DNA of 5,261 bases, taken from contig CANPVI010000118.1 of assembly GCA_947581665.1 (NCBI GenBank), forward strand, positions 1 through 5,261, written 5' to 3'. The notes under the pieces are model-generated. The model was not told where the DNA came from and made no database searches. It saw only the letters and a program-made list of their open reading frames with translations. The position numbers and the translations under genes are program-made. Numbering within the stretch: position 1 is the stretch's first letter; each line of letters opens with the position of its first letter. This DNA is from an uncultured Atopobiaceae bacterium (lineage in GTDB: Bacteria > Actinomycetota > Coriobacteriia > Coriobacteriales > Atopobiaceae). Below are positions 1-5,224 of the stretch, in pieces.

Positions 1-69
1 GGCGCTATCGTCCATGGGATTCGCCGTCGCAATAAGAGCAATGTTGACGATGGGGCTGATGGCGAATAA
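1..69 (+). CDS. C-terminal fragment of an upstream gene (possible membrane- or wall-anchored protein)
   Basis: Frame 1 is open from the window edge to a TAA at 67-69 and encodes 22 residues. A short apolar piece (GAIVHGI) is followed by three arginines, a lysine and an acidic tail ending DDGADGE. A hydrophobic stretch followed by an RRR stop-transfer cluster is what the C-terminus of a sortase substrate or a membrane protein looks like. Most of the protein, including any sorting motif, lies outside the window, so this is a suggestion only. The stop overlaps the sortase start by one base (TAATG), which supports this frame as the real one and implies translational coupling. Frame 2 is also open here but runs into the sortase gene and lacks that junction. 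Confidence 0.45.
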   Translation, partial: GAIVHGIRRRNKSNVDDGADGE

Positions 70-878
70 TGCACCTGAAACCTCATAAGGGCAATCTCAA
101 GGGAGCGGCGCATCAAGCCGCTCCCGCGCCCCATCGCATCAATTGGAAGCTCATCTGCCTCTGTGCGCTCGGGCTCACTATGATCGCCTTTGCCGCATCC
201 GCAGGCTGGCTGCTGATCCATGCGAAGGACAAGGCAGTCGAGATCGAACCTTGGCCTGAAGCCGTCGAGGAGGTCTTCGACGATGGGTTCCCTGAGGTAG
301 ATTGGGACTATTGGCAAACGATCAATCCCGCTGTCATCGGCTGGGTCACCGTACCGGGTACCAACATCGATTATCCGATAGTCCAGGCACCCGCTGAGGA
401 TCCGGACTATTACCTTACCCATGATGTCTTTTGCGAGGAGAACTTCTATGGCTGCCCGTATCTTGATGCGGAGTGTGCGGCGGAGGGCTTCGAGTCGAGG
501 GTCTGCTACATCTTCGGTCACCATCTCCAAGATGGCAGCATGTTCTCGGCGTTCGCCAACTATTCAGACCAGTCGTTTGCCGAGAGGCATCAAAATATTC
601 TGCTTCAGACCCCTCACGGGAAGCAACGCTTGACGGTCATCGCAGCTGACGTTATCAATGCCCGTAACCAGACGAAGAAAACCGAGTTCGCTGACGATAA
701 CGAGTTTCGCTCATGGGTGTCCGAGCTTCTAAACGAGTCGGACATGAAGTTAGCCGAAACCGCCCAAGGAGCAGCTACTACCGAGGCTGCTTCGGCGCAA
801 CAAGCGAGACTCACGATCTTTGTCACATGCAGCTACAACCTGTTCTCAAACGAGCGCACGTTATGTATAGCTTCGTAG
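69..878 (+). CDS. Class B sortase (SrtB-type cysteine transpeptidase)
   Basis: This 269-residue protein is a membrane-anchored extracellular transpeptidase that would cleave a sorting signal and attach the protein to the cell wall or to a pilin. A basic N-terminus precedes one TM segment (about residues 26-50), giving the N-in, C-out layout of class B sortases. The core begins near residue 79 (WDYWQTINPAVIGWVTVPGT, then DYPIVQ), which is characteristic of the class. The catalytic His is His151 in YIFGHHLQDGSMF, the Cys is Cys254 in FVTCSY, and the Arg is Arg263 in NERTL, so the triad is complete. The start ATG overlaps the upstream stop (TAATG) and has no strong Shine-Dalgarno, which fits coupling. 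The C-terminus (RTLCIAS) stops soon after the catalytic Arg. This is short but within what the fold tolerates. The exact substrate signal is unknown because the upstream gene is cut off. Confidence 0.93.
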   Translation: MHLKPHKGNLKGAAHQAAPAPHRINWKLICLCALGLTMIAFAASAGWLLIHAKDKAVEIEPWPEAVEEVFDDGFPEVDWDYWQTINPAVIGWVTVPGTNIDYPIVQAPAEDPDYYLTHDVFCEENFYGCPYLDAECAAEGFESRVCYIFGHHLQDGSMFSAFANYSDQSFAERHQNILLQTPHGKQRLTVIAADVINARNQTKKTEFADDNEFRSWVSELLNESDMKLAETAQGAATTEAASAQQARLTIFVTCSYNLFSNERTLCIAS

Positions 879-884
879 CGTCAA

Positions 885-995
885 CAACTATCAAGGGTCA
901 TACGGTTTTCTCATGTAGGTGTTTATCAGGTGATTTGAGAAGGGGATGACATCTTCTCGACCTATTTAAGCCTACAACCCTTATTCAACTATCAA
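885..995 (+). repeat. 10-base direct repeat flanking the sortase-recombinase gap
   Basis: CAACTATCAA occurs at 885-894, just after the sortase stop, and again at 986-995, just before the recombinase Shine-Dalgarno, 101 bases apart. Flanking bases are partly similar (followed by GGG and by AGG). The two copies bracket most of the sortase-recombinase spacer. They could be a trace of slippage or a small insertion, or chance. Confidence 0.4.
937..958 (+). other. Short inverted repeat in the sortase-recombinase spacer
   Basis: GAGAAG (937-942) and CTTCTC (953-958) can form a 6-bp stem with a 10-base loop. No U-run follows on the + strand, so it is not a convincing terminator. No clear promoter was found in the 126-base gap. 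Confidence 0.3.
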
Positions 996-1000
996 AGGAG
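994..1000 (+). promoter_or_regulatory. Ribosome binding site of the recombinase remnant
   Basis: AAAGGAG lies 4 bases before the ATG at 1005 and selects this start over the in-frame ATG at 1038, which has no comparable site. Its presence means the truncated reading frame may still be translated. Confidence 0.65.
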
Positions 1001-1004
1001 AGCC

Positions 1005-1220
1005 ATGTCTGATGAAGTCATACCAAAAGAAAGCAATATGTGCGGATATGCCCGTGTGTCTGCAAAAGACCAAAATCTCGACCGCCAATACGATGCGCTT
1101 TTAGATTTCGGTGTCGAAGAAGAAAACATCTTTGCCGACAAAGCCAGCGGGCGCGACTTCAAGCACCCCGCGTACAAACGAATGATGCGCCGTCTTCATG
1201 GTTGGCATTCAACCAACTAA
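1005..1220 (+). pseudogene. Truncated serine recombinase (resolvase/invertase N-terminal fragment)
   Basis: The 71-residue frame matches the start of a small serine recombinase. YARVS at residues 15-19 carries the nucleophilic Ser19 and is followed by AKDQNLDRQ, a middle segment with FADKASGRDF (about 43-52), and YKRMMRRL (57-64). Family members normally continue into a GDTL..DRLGR segment with further catalytic arginines, a long helix and a DNA-binding helix-turn-helix, and run to roughly 180-200 residues or more. Here resemblance ends near His65 and the frame closes seven codons later (GWHSTN, stop). No continuation was seen in the other frames, so this is a deletion or replacement, not a simple frameshift. 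The fragment should be unable to recombine DNA. It marks past mobile-element or inversion activity next to the sortase gene. A functional short protein cannot be fully excluded because the ribosome binding site is intact. Confidence 0.8.
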
Positions 1221-1226
1221 GGTTGG
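1199..1226 (+). other. Three-part GGTTG/CAACC/GGTTG mutually exclusive hairpins
   Basis: CAACC at 1210-1214 can pair with GGTTG at 1200-1204 (extended by one T-A pair to 6 bp, loop 5) or with GGTTG at 1221-1225 (5 bp, loop 6). A shifted pairing of CCAAC (1213-1217) with GTTGG (1222-1226) is also possible. The element straddles the stop of the recombinase remnant, at the point where homology is lost. The stems are short, so this may be no more than the scar at the junction. Confidence 0.35.
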
Positions 1227-1286
1227 AAATGTGTCAACTTGCTTTAACACTTGGGGTAGTTCCCGTACAAGGAGTTTTAGGTCCAA

Positions 1287-1384
1287 TGACAACGTTTTCG
1301 GCATGGCAAGCATTCGTATCCCCCCCTGTGGAATGGCGGTGCATTCCACAGAACGGTTCTTTTGATACGAGCAAGGCATTGTCA
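1287..1384 (+). repeat. Nested inverted repeats (three concentric pairs)
   Basis: Three pairs are arranged concentrically. The outer is TGACAA (1287-1292) with TTGTCA (1379-1384). The middle is TCGTATC (1314-1320) with GATACGA (1364-1370). The inner is CTGTGGAATG (1326-1335) with CATTCCACAG (1342-1351), a perfect 10-bp stem with a 6-base loop. The internal spacers are unequal: 21 against 8 bases outside the middle pair, and 5 against 12 inside it. All pairs were checked base by base. The arrangement fits a branched RNA or a single-stranded recombination or transposition substrate. Confidence 0.6.
1326..1363 (+). terminator. Possible intrinsic terminator (inner hairpin plus displaced T-rich stretch)
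   Basis: The perfect 10-bp hairpin 1326-1351 is followed on the + strand by AACGG and then TTCTTTT (1357-1363). The U-rich stretch begins five bases after the stem and is interrupted by C, so termination would be weak. If active it would separate sortase/recombinase transcripts from the sigma-ABC operon. Confidence 0.3.
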
Positions 1385-1447
1385 AAATCCCCGAAAGAGC
1401 AATTTTGAATTATGAGAAGAGGTCTCACCTAAGAGCATTTCGCGCAG

Positions 1448-1476
1448 TTCATATTATTCCAGCTCTAGAGGATAAT
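1448..1476 (+). promoter_or_regulatory. Candidate sigma-70 promoter of the sigma-ABC operon
   Basis: TTCATA (1448-1453, four of six matches to TTGACA) and GATAAT (1471-1476, five of six to TATAAT) are separated by exactly 17 bases. Transcription would start near 1483, giving a leader of about 66 bases before the TTG start at 1549. The spacer ends with the perfect 8-base palindrome CTCTAGAG (1463-1470), which abuts the -10 box and could be an operator half or an accident. An autoregulatory promoter read by the encoded sigma factor may also exist but cannot be recognised without knowing its consensus. Confidence 0.5.
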
Positions 1477-1509
1477 CGGTTATTTCTTAAAAATACTGCG
1501 CACATTTCA

Positions 1510-1528
1510 GCTTTAAAACACGTTAAGC
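1510..1528 (+). other. Small leader hairpin upstream of the sigma-factor ribosome binding site
   Basis: GCTT and AA at 1510-1516 can pair with TTAAGC at 1523-1528 with one bulged base. The stem is AT-rich and weak. It sits six bases before the Shine-Dalgarno, where even a weak structure could affect initiation. Confidence 0.25.
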
Positions 1529-1533
1529 ACTAT

Positions 1534-1541
1534 AGGAGGTG
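1534..1541 (+). promoter_or_regulatory. Perfect Shine-Dalgarno selecting a TTG start
   Basis: AGGAGGTG lies 7 bases before the TTG at 1549. No in-frame ATG occurs until residue 113, well past region 2 of the sigma domain, so this site fixes the start. A near-ideal site paired with a weak start codon suggests tuned expression. Confidence 0.85.
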
Positions 1542-1548
1542 AAAAGGT

Positions 1549-2085
1549 TTGCATTGCTTTCCGGATGACGAGAGCGGCAAGGCCAAGTCATTTGATTCAG
1601 AAGAATCTGCGCTTGCGGTTCGATTCACAGAAGAACACTACGATGCGATATATCGCTATTGCGCAAGGCGACTGAATTCGAAGGAAGACGCGCAGGACGC
1701 GACCCAGGAAGTGTTTCTCAGGCTCGTCTCAAGCAAGGCTTTGTACGTCGAACAAGGGAAGCCCCTTGCATACCTCTACACCTGCGCGAGACACGTTTGC
1801 GCAGATTTCTCCAAAAACCGAAAACCGGCGAACGCGTCTCTTGAGGATTGTGAGATCGACGTTTCGGATCGAGCCCAAGGGCGCATGGAGCGGCATCTGG
1901 TCATGGAGGATGCGCTCTCACGCCTTACCGTTGAGGAAAGAGAAGTTTTGGAACTGAGATACGGACAAGACCTCACAATGGCCGAAATCGCTGCCGTAAC
2001 GGGCAAGTCGAGGTTTGCCCTCTATCGCACAGAACGAAAGGCTTTGCGCGCTCTTCGGAACCTTTTGGGAGGTGGCAATGATTAA
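1549..2085 (+). CDS. Sigma-70 family RNA polymerase sigma factor (ECF-like)
   Basis: The 178-residue protein would recruit RNA polymerase to a small regulon. A divergent N-terminal tail of about 24 residues precedes sigma region 2 (about 25-92), which has the DAQDATQEVFLRLV core-binding helix (48-60) and a LYTCARHVCADFSKNRKP segment (76-93) for -10 recognition. A linker of about 25 residues leads to region 4 (about 118-173), where LSRLTVEEREVLELRYGQDLTMAEIAAVTGKS contains the helix-turn-helix that reads the -35 element. Regions 1.1 and 3 are absent, as in ECF factors. Translation starts at TTG. The stop overlaps the next gene by 8 bases, so the membrane protein is translationally coupled. Sigma factors in this position usually control their own operon. 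No CxxC or other obvious redox motif is present although several cysteines are scattered through the protein. Confidence 0.92.
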   Translation: MHCFPDDESGKAKSFDSEESALAVRFTEEHYDAIYRYCARRLNSKEDAQDATQEVFLRLVSSKALYVEQGKPLAYLYTCARHVCADFSKNRKPANASLEDCEIDVSDRAQGRMERHLVMEDALSRLTVEEREVLELRYGQDLTMAEIAAVTGKSRFALYRTERKALRALRNLLGGGND

Positions 2086-2872
2086 CTCTCGACTGAAAAA
2101 CGCACTTAAAGACCACTACGCTTCAAACGTCCCCGCGATCGACGCTGGAGCCAAGGAGCTGACGATCAGGCTCGTTGAGGAATCGGCGACCAAATGGCAA
2201 TGCTGCAGAGCCGTGTCGCACATTCCCTTCTGGCGATTCACTCTTGAGCAGCTCATGTTCATCCATCCAAGCGTATGGATGCTTCAGCTCGTCTTCCTCA
2301 TCGGTATGTTCGCATTGATCATAGGGGGTGGAGAATATTCCTTGACGCGTGAGGGAAGGGTGACCGTCATTATGAGCACTGCCGTGCTTTCCGTGGCACT
2401 CGGCATTCCCAACGCACTCAAGAGCTTTGAGTACCGCATCTCCGAATTGGAAAGTTCTTGCATGCATAACTGCGTGCAAGTTCTTGCCGCCAGGCTTGCG
2501 CTTTTCGGTCTCGCCGACGTGCTGTGGATAACGCTTGCTGTTGCCATCATTCCAAGCCTGACCGGCATCGAAGCCCTCCGCGTCTTTCTCTATGCCGCAA
2601 CGCCGTTCTTCTGCTTCTGCGCCGTCGGCTTCTATGTGGCCCGCATAACGCGGGGAGGCTCGCAAACCGCCTGCATCATCTCAGCGGGTCTCTCGATTCT
2701 TGCGCTCTGGGGACTCAACGCCATTTTTCCGCATTGGTACGCAAGCCTCTCCGTTGCCACATGGGTCATGGCCTTTGTTTGTTCGGTCGCTCTCGCGACC
2801 CATGAGGTTCGGAGTCTTATGAGCCAAATCGCCGAAGGGCTCTCGCTGCAAACGCCGAACACGGTGCTTTGA
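2078..2872 (+). CDS. Six-TM membrane protein in the anti-sigma position
   Basis: I do not recognise a named family. The 264-residue product has a soluble N-terminal region of about 60 residues, followed by six predicted TM segments near 66-83, 96-113, 134-158, 166-188, 196-216 and 222-240, then a short soluble tail. The segment FEYRISELESSCMHNCVQVLAARLALFGL (about 117-145) resembles membrane proteins encoded between sigma factors and ABC genes in other Gram-positive bacteria; this is recollection, not a search. The ATG at 2078 lies inside the end of the sigma gene (8-base overlap), with GGAGGT four bases upstream. A longer frame from 2015 would bury more of the sigma gene and has no such site. 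Location suggests either a membrane-bound regulator that holds the sigma factor through the N-terminal region or an accessory ABC subunit. There is no visible zinc-binding HxxxCxxC motif of classical anti-sigma factors. Confidence 0.8.
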   Translation: MINSRLKNALKDHYASNVPAIDAGAKELTIRLVEESATKWQCCRAVSHIPFWRFTLEQLMFIHPSVWMLQLVFLIGMFALIIGGGEYSLTREGRVTVIMSTAVLSVALGIPNALKSFEYRISELESSCMHNCVQVLAARLALFGLADVLWITLAVAIIPSLTGIEALRVFLYAATPFFCFCAVGFYVARITRGGSQTACIISAGLSILALWGLNAIFPHWYASLSVATWVMAFVCSVALATHEVRSLMSQIAEGLSLQTPNTVL

Positions 2873-2934
2873 CGCCCGAGGTTCGCAGCCCAGATGTGTA
2901 TCAAGTCTTTCTCGAAAGATACGAAAGGAACCCG

Positions 2935-3840
2935 ATGGAACTGAAACTCGACAGGATAACAAAGCAATTTCGCGAAAAGATCGCTGTGGATCACCTTAGC
3001 GAAACCTTCACCTCGGGCGTCTATGGGCTTCTGGGGGCAAACGGCGCAGGTAAGACCACGCTCATGAGAATGATCTGTGACGTGCTAAAACCCACTTCAG
3101 GACAAATTCTTCTCGATGATGTACCCATAGAGCAGTTCGGCGACGGCTATCGCGCCCATCTTGGTTATCTCCCGCAGGATTTTGGCTATTATCCCGATTT
3201 CTCTGCCTATGACTTCATGAGGTATCTGGCAAACCTCAAAGGCCTTGCTTCCCGCTTCGCCAAGGTCAAGACAGATGAGCTCTTGGACATGGTGGGGCTT
3301 TCAAGCGTGGCGAAACAGAAGATCAAGACATTCTCTGGCGGCATGAAGCAGCGTCTCGGCATCGCCCAAGCGGTGCTGAACGATCCTTCGATTCTCGTTC
3401 TCGACGAACCGACTGCGGGGCTTGATCCGAAGGAGCGCGTCCGATTTCGCAACCTCATATCCTCGCTTGCGCAAAACAAGATCGTCATCCTTTCCACCCA
3501 TATCGTGTCGGACGTTGAATACATCGCCGATAAGATCCTTTTCATGCGTTGTGGAACCATCGTCAGTGCCGGCACGGTGGATCAGATCGTAGGCGAGATG
3601 CGGGGCAGTGTGTGGGAATGCATCGTTGCGCCCCGGGAAGCCAACGCCATGGCGGCACGAATGCCCGTCGGAAACATTCACTATGGCAGAGACGGCCAGG
3701 TGATAGTGAGACTTGTCTCGGAAAGTCGACCGCGCGAGGACGCCCGCGCGGTCGAACCGACCTTGGAAGATGTGTATCTTCACCTTTTCCAAGCGCAGCC
3801 AAGCCTTATCAGCCGTAGACGAGGAGCACACCATGAGTAG
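2935..3840 (+). CDS. ABC transporter ATP-binding protein
   Basis: This 301-residue ATPase powers the permease encoded downstream. Walker A is GANGAGKTT (34-42), the Q-loop glutamine is in YLPQDFGYYP (78-87), the signature is FSGGMKQR (133-140), Walker B is ILVLDEP (153-159) with catalytic Glu158, the D-loop is AGLDP, and the switch His is His189 in LSTH. All catalytic elements are intact. About 90 C-terminal residues follow the core, a variable extension common in exporters of the multidrug or antibiotic type. The ATG at 2935 is preferred because AAAGGAA lies just upstream and the family normally starts near MELKLDRITKQF. A TTG at 2869 would add 22 residues and overlap the membrane-protein stop as TTGA. 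The gene ends inside the next one (8-base overlap). The coding sequence also carries an 11-bp inverted repeat (3726-3755). Confidence 0.95.
   Translation: MELKLDRITKQFREKIAVDHLSETFTSGVYGLLGANGAGKTTLMRMICDVLKPTSGQILLDDVPIEQFGDGYRAHLGYLPQDFGYYPDFSAYDFMRYLANLKGLASRFAKVKTDELLDMVGLSSVAKQKIKTFSGGMKQRLGIAQAVLNDPSILVLDEPTAGLDPKERVRFRNLISSLAQNKIVILSTHIVSDVEYIADKILFMRCGTIVSAGTVDQIVGEMRGSVWECIVAPREANAMAARMPVGNIHYGRDGQVIVRLVSESRPREDARAVEPTLEDVYLHLFQAQPSLISRRRGAHHE
3726..3755 (+). repeat. Perfect 11-bp GC-rich inverted repeat inside the ATPase gene
   Basis: TCGACCGCGCG (3726-3736) and CGCGCGGTCGA (3745-3755) are exact reverse complements around an 8-base loop. The stem codes for residues in a charged linker (about S264-E274) before the last stretch of the ATPase. 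It lies about 80 bases upstream of the permease start. In mRNA it would be among the most stable local structures in the operon. Confidence 0.75.
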
Positions 3841-5089
3841 CCTCATCAGGTTCGAGCTGAAGAAGATGTTTTTCAGGCGTGTAACGCTGGTCTCTTGCAT
3901 GTTTGTCTTCGCCATGCTCGTCGTTATCGCGATAACCAACATAAACTCCCAATATGCGCCAAATCCCGATGATTTAAACAGCGACCTTATCGGAACCGCA
4001 GCCATTTCCCAAATCAAATCCAATGAAGAAGCCCTCGCGGGTCCTATAACCAACGAGAAGGCCACGGAAGTGATCCGGCAATACCAAACGTTTCTTGACC
4101 CGAACGGAGAGCTGAAAGAAGAGTTCGTCTACCGTGGAGGCGTTCCCGACTCTTATGTGGATGAGTATTGGCGGTTCAGGGCAGTCACCAATAGCTACTT
4201 GAACCTTCTAACAAAGACGTGGTCCGTAGGCTACTCGTTGCCCGCATCAGTGGCCACCACCATAGATACATCGCAAACCGTGGATCTCTACGGCCAGATA
4301 AACGCGAAGATAGAATCGGAACTTGACGACAGCCCGGACGGGCTAAACTATACGAGCGCCGAGAAAGCCTTCTGGCTCGATAAGGCGAAAGGGGTATTCA
4401 CTCCCATAGAGTACGGCTATGCCGGAGGTTGGGAGGATTTCCTCAGCATGACGCAGTTTCTCATCTTCGCACTTTTGGCAATGGCGATCACGTGCGCATC
4501 GGTGTTCAACGGCGAATATAGCTCGAAGACCGACGCCTTGATCCTTTCGACGAAATACGGGAAAACACGACTTGGCAGGGCAAAAGTCGCGGCAGCATTC
4601 ATCGGTGCAAGTATCGTTTACTGGGCAGCGGTGCTCATCCTGCTCGTCGTTTGCCTTATCTTCTTCGGATCACAGGGAGCAGGTTTGGCCATACAGATGA
4701 TCTCGCTTTCCAACACATATTCCATCAGTTTGTTGGAAGCGTCGCTTATCTGCTGTCTTGTCGGCTACTTGGCCACACTTGCGCTGCTCGGAATCATACT
4801 CGTGCTTTCCGCGCGCATGAGAAGCCCCATGGGGATCTTGGCGGTTGCGGTCGCAATCGTGCTTATTCCCCTGTTCATTCCGAATTTAAGCAACAACGTT
4901 GCCAACCATATAGTGTTTCTGTTCCCATATTATGTGCTCGACCCCCATAATCTTTTCGACATGATTTCCTATGCAGTGGGGCCTGTGGTCATCGAATACC
5001 CGGTTTTCTGCGCAATTCTATATGCGCTTCTGTTCATTATGGGAGCGGTGCTTTCGATGCGCAGTTTCAGAAACCATCAGATAACCTAG
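3833..5089 (+). CDS. ABC-2 type permease with large extracytoplasmic domain
   Basis: This 418-residue membrane protein is the transport channel for the ATPase. A basic N-terminus (FELKKMFFRR) leads into TM1 (about 18-36). Residues 37 to about 203 then form a soluble segment expected outside the membrane. TM2 (about 204-226) is followed by a cytoplasmic loop with NGEYSSKTDALILSTKYGKTRLGRAK, the coupling-helix type sequence of ABC-2 permeases. Further TM segments lie near 252-278, 300-327, 332-350 and 388-408, with a partial hydrophobic stretch at 356-368. A large domain between TM1 and TM2 is known in NatB-like and related exporters. Start choice: the ATG at 3833 has GAGGAG six bases upstream and overlaps the ATPase stop by 8 bases. 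An open frame extends back to 3713 but lies within the ATPase gene. Substrate unknown; peptide, antibiotic or lipid export is possible. Confidence 0.9.
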   Translation: MSSLIRFELKKMFFRRVTLVSCMFVFAMLVVIAITNINSQYAPNPDDLNSDLIGTAAISQIKSNEEALAGPITNEKATEVIRQYQTFLDPNGELKEEFVYRGGVPDSYVDEYWRFRAVTNSYLNLLTKTWSVGYSLPASVATTIDTSQTVDLYGQINAKIESELDDSPDGLNYTSAEKAFWLDKAKGVFTPIEYGYAGGWEDFLSMTQFLIFALLAMAITCASVFNGEYSSKTDALILSTKYGKTRLGRAKVAAAFIGASIVYWAAVLILLVVCLIFFGSQGAGLAIQMISLSNTYSISLLEASLICCLVGYLATLALLGIILVLSARMRSPMGILAVAVAIVLIPLFIPNLSNNVANHIVFLFPYYVLDPHNLFDMISYAVGPVVIEYPVFCAILYALLFIMGAVLSMRSFRNHQIT

Positions 5090-5224
5090 CTCATGTTCTT
5101 GCATTCAAAGAGCGATAAATGATTCTGTTCTTTTAGATTGTCTATCAAGTAGGAGACGGAGCTTTCAGAGTGTTTTTGTTTCATTTATCTTTAAATACTG
5201 TAGAAAAGAGGAAGGAAATAATAA
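5090..5224. other. AT-rich intergenic region after the ABC operon
   Basis: No strong terminator is visible. AAAGAGC (5107-5113) can pair with GTTCTTT (5127-5133) around a 13-base loop, with one G-U pair and a single extra T afterwards, which is weak. The DNA becomes markedly AT-richer than the operon. A Shine-Dalgarno-like AGGAG occurs near 5152, followed by a 20-codon frame from a GTG at 5170 that ends inside the next gene. This could be a leader peptide but is unsupported. No promoter with good boxes and spacing was found. Confidence 0.4.

Larger units (their letters stand above)
1221..1447. other. Non-coding interval rich in inverted repeats
   Basis: No convincing gene is seen between the recombinase remnant and the sigma-factor promoter. 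A 59-codon + frame from an ATG at 1229 and an opposing 64-codon frame exist, but neither has a ribosome binding site or recognisable motifs. The interval holds several inverted repeats. CTTGGGG with CCC/CAAG (1250-1271) forms an interrupted stem. A three-level nested structure occupies 1287-1384. TGAGA/TCTCA (1413-1427) is a small hairpin. The right edge becomes AT-rich. It could be a structured RNA, a decayed mobile element, or a remnant of what replaced the recombinase C-terminus. Confidence 0.5.

Noticed and set aside
713..949. Frame extending past the sortase stop, suggesting a frameshifted C-terminus
   Set aside because: The sortase already contains its catalytic Arg and final strand in frame; the alternative frame shows no sortase-like sequence.
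1229..1408. 59-codon frame starting MCQLALTLGVV between recombinase remnant and sigma gene
   Set aside because: No ribosome binding site, no recognised motif, and it runs through the strong inverted repeats, whose symmetry explains part of the frame.
1234..1428. 64-codon minus-strand frame over the same interval
   Set aside because: No ribosome binding site or family resemblance; it mirrors the plus-strand frame and the hairpins.
1480..1498. Similarity between the sigma-gene leader and the leader at 5184-5200 (both containing AAATACTG)
   Set aside because: Only eight exact bases are shared within AT-rich DNA, and spacing to the starts differs; too little to call a shared promoter.
1221..1548. 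CRISPR array, tRNA, T-box or known riboswitch in the long non-coding gap
   Set aside because: No regularly spaced repeats, no cloverleaf with CCA-type ends, and no T-box or common riboswitch core sequence could be found.
2123..2665. 180-codon minus-strand frame opposite the membrane protein
   Set aside because: Low-complexity, charge-rich translation typical of the antisense of a hydrophobic gene; no motif.
3301..4065. 254-codon minus-strand frame across the ATPase/permease junction
   Set aside because: It opposes two well-supported genes with complete ABC motifs and shows no domain of its own; a shadow frame.
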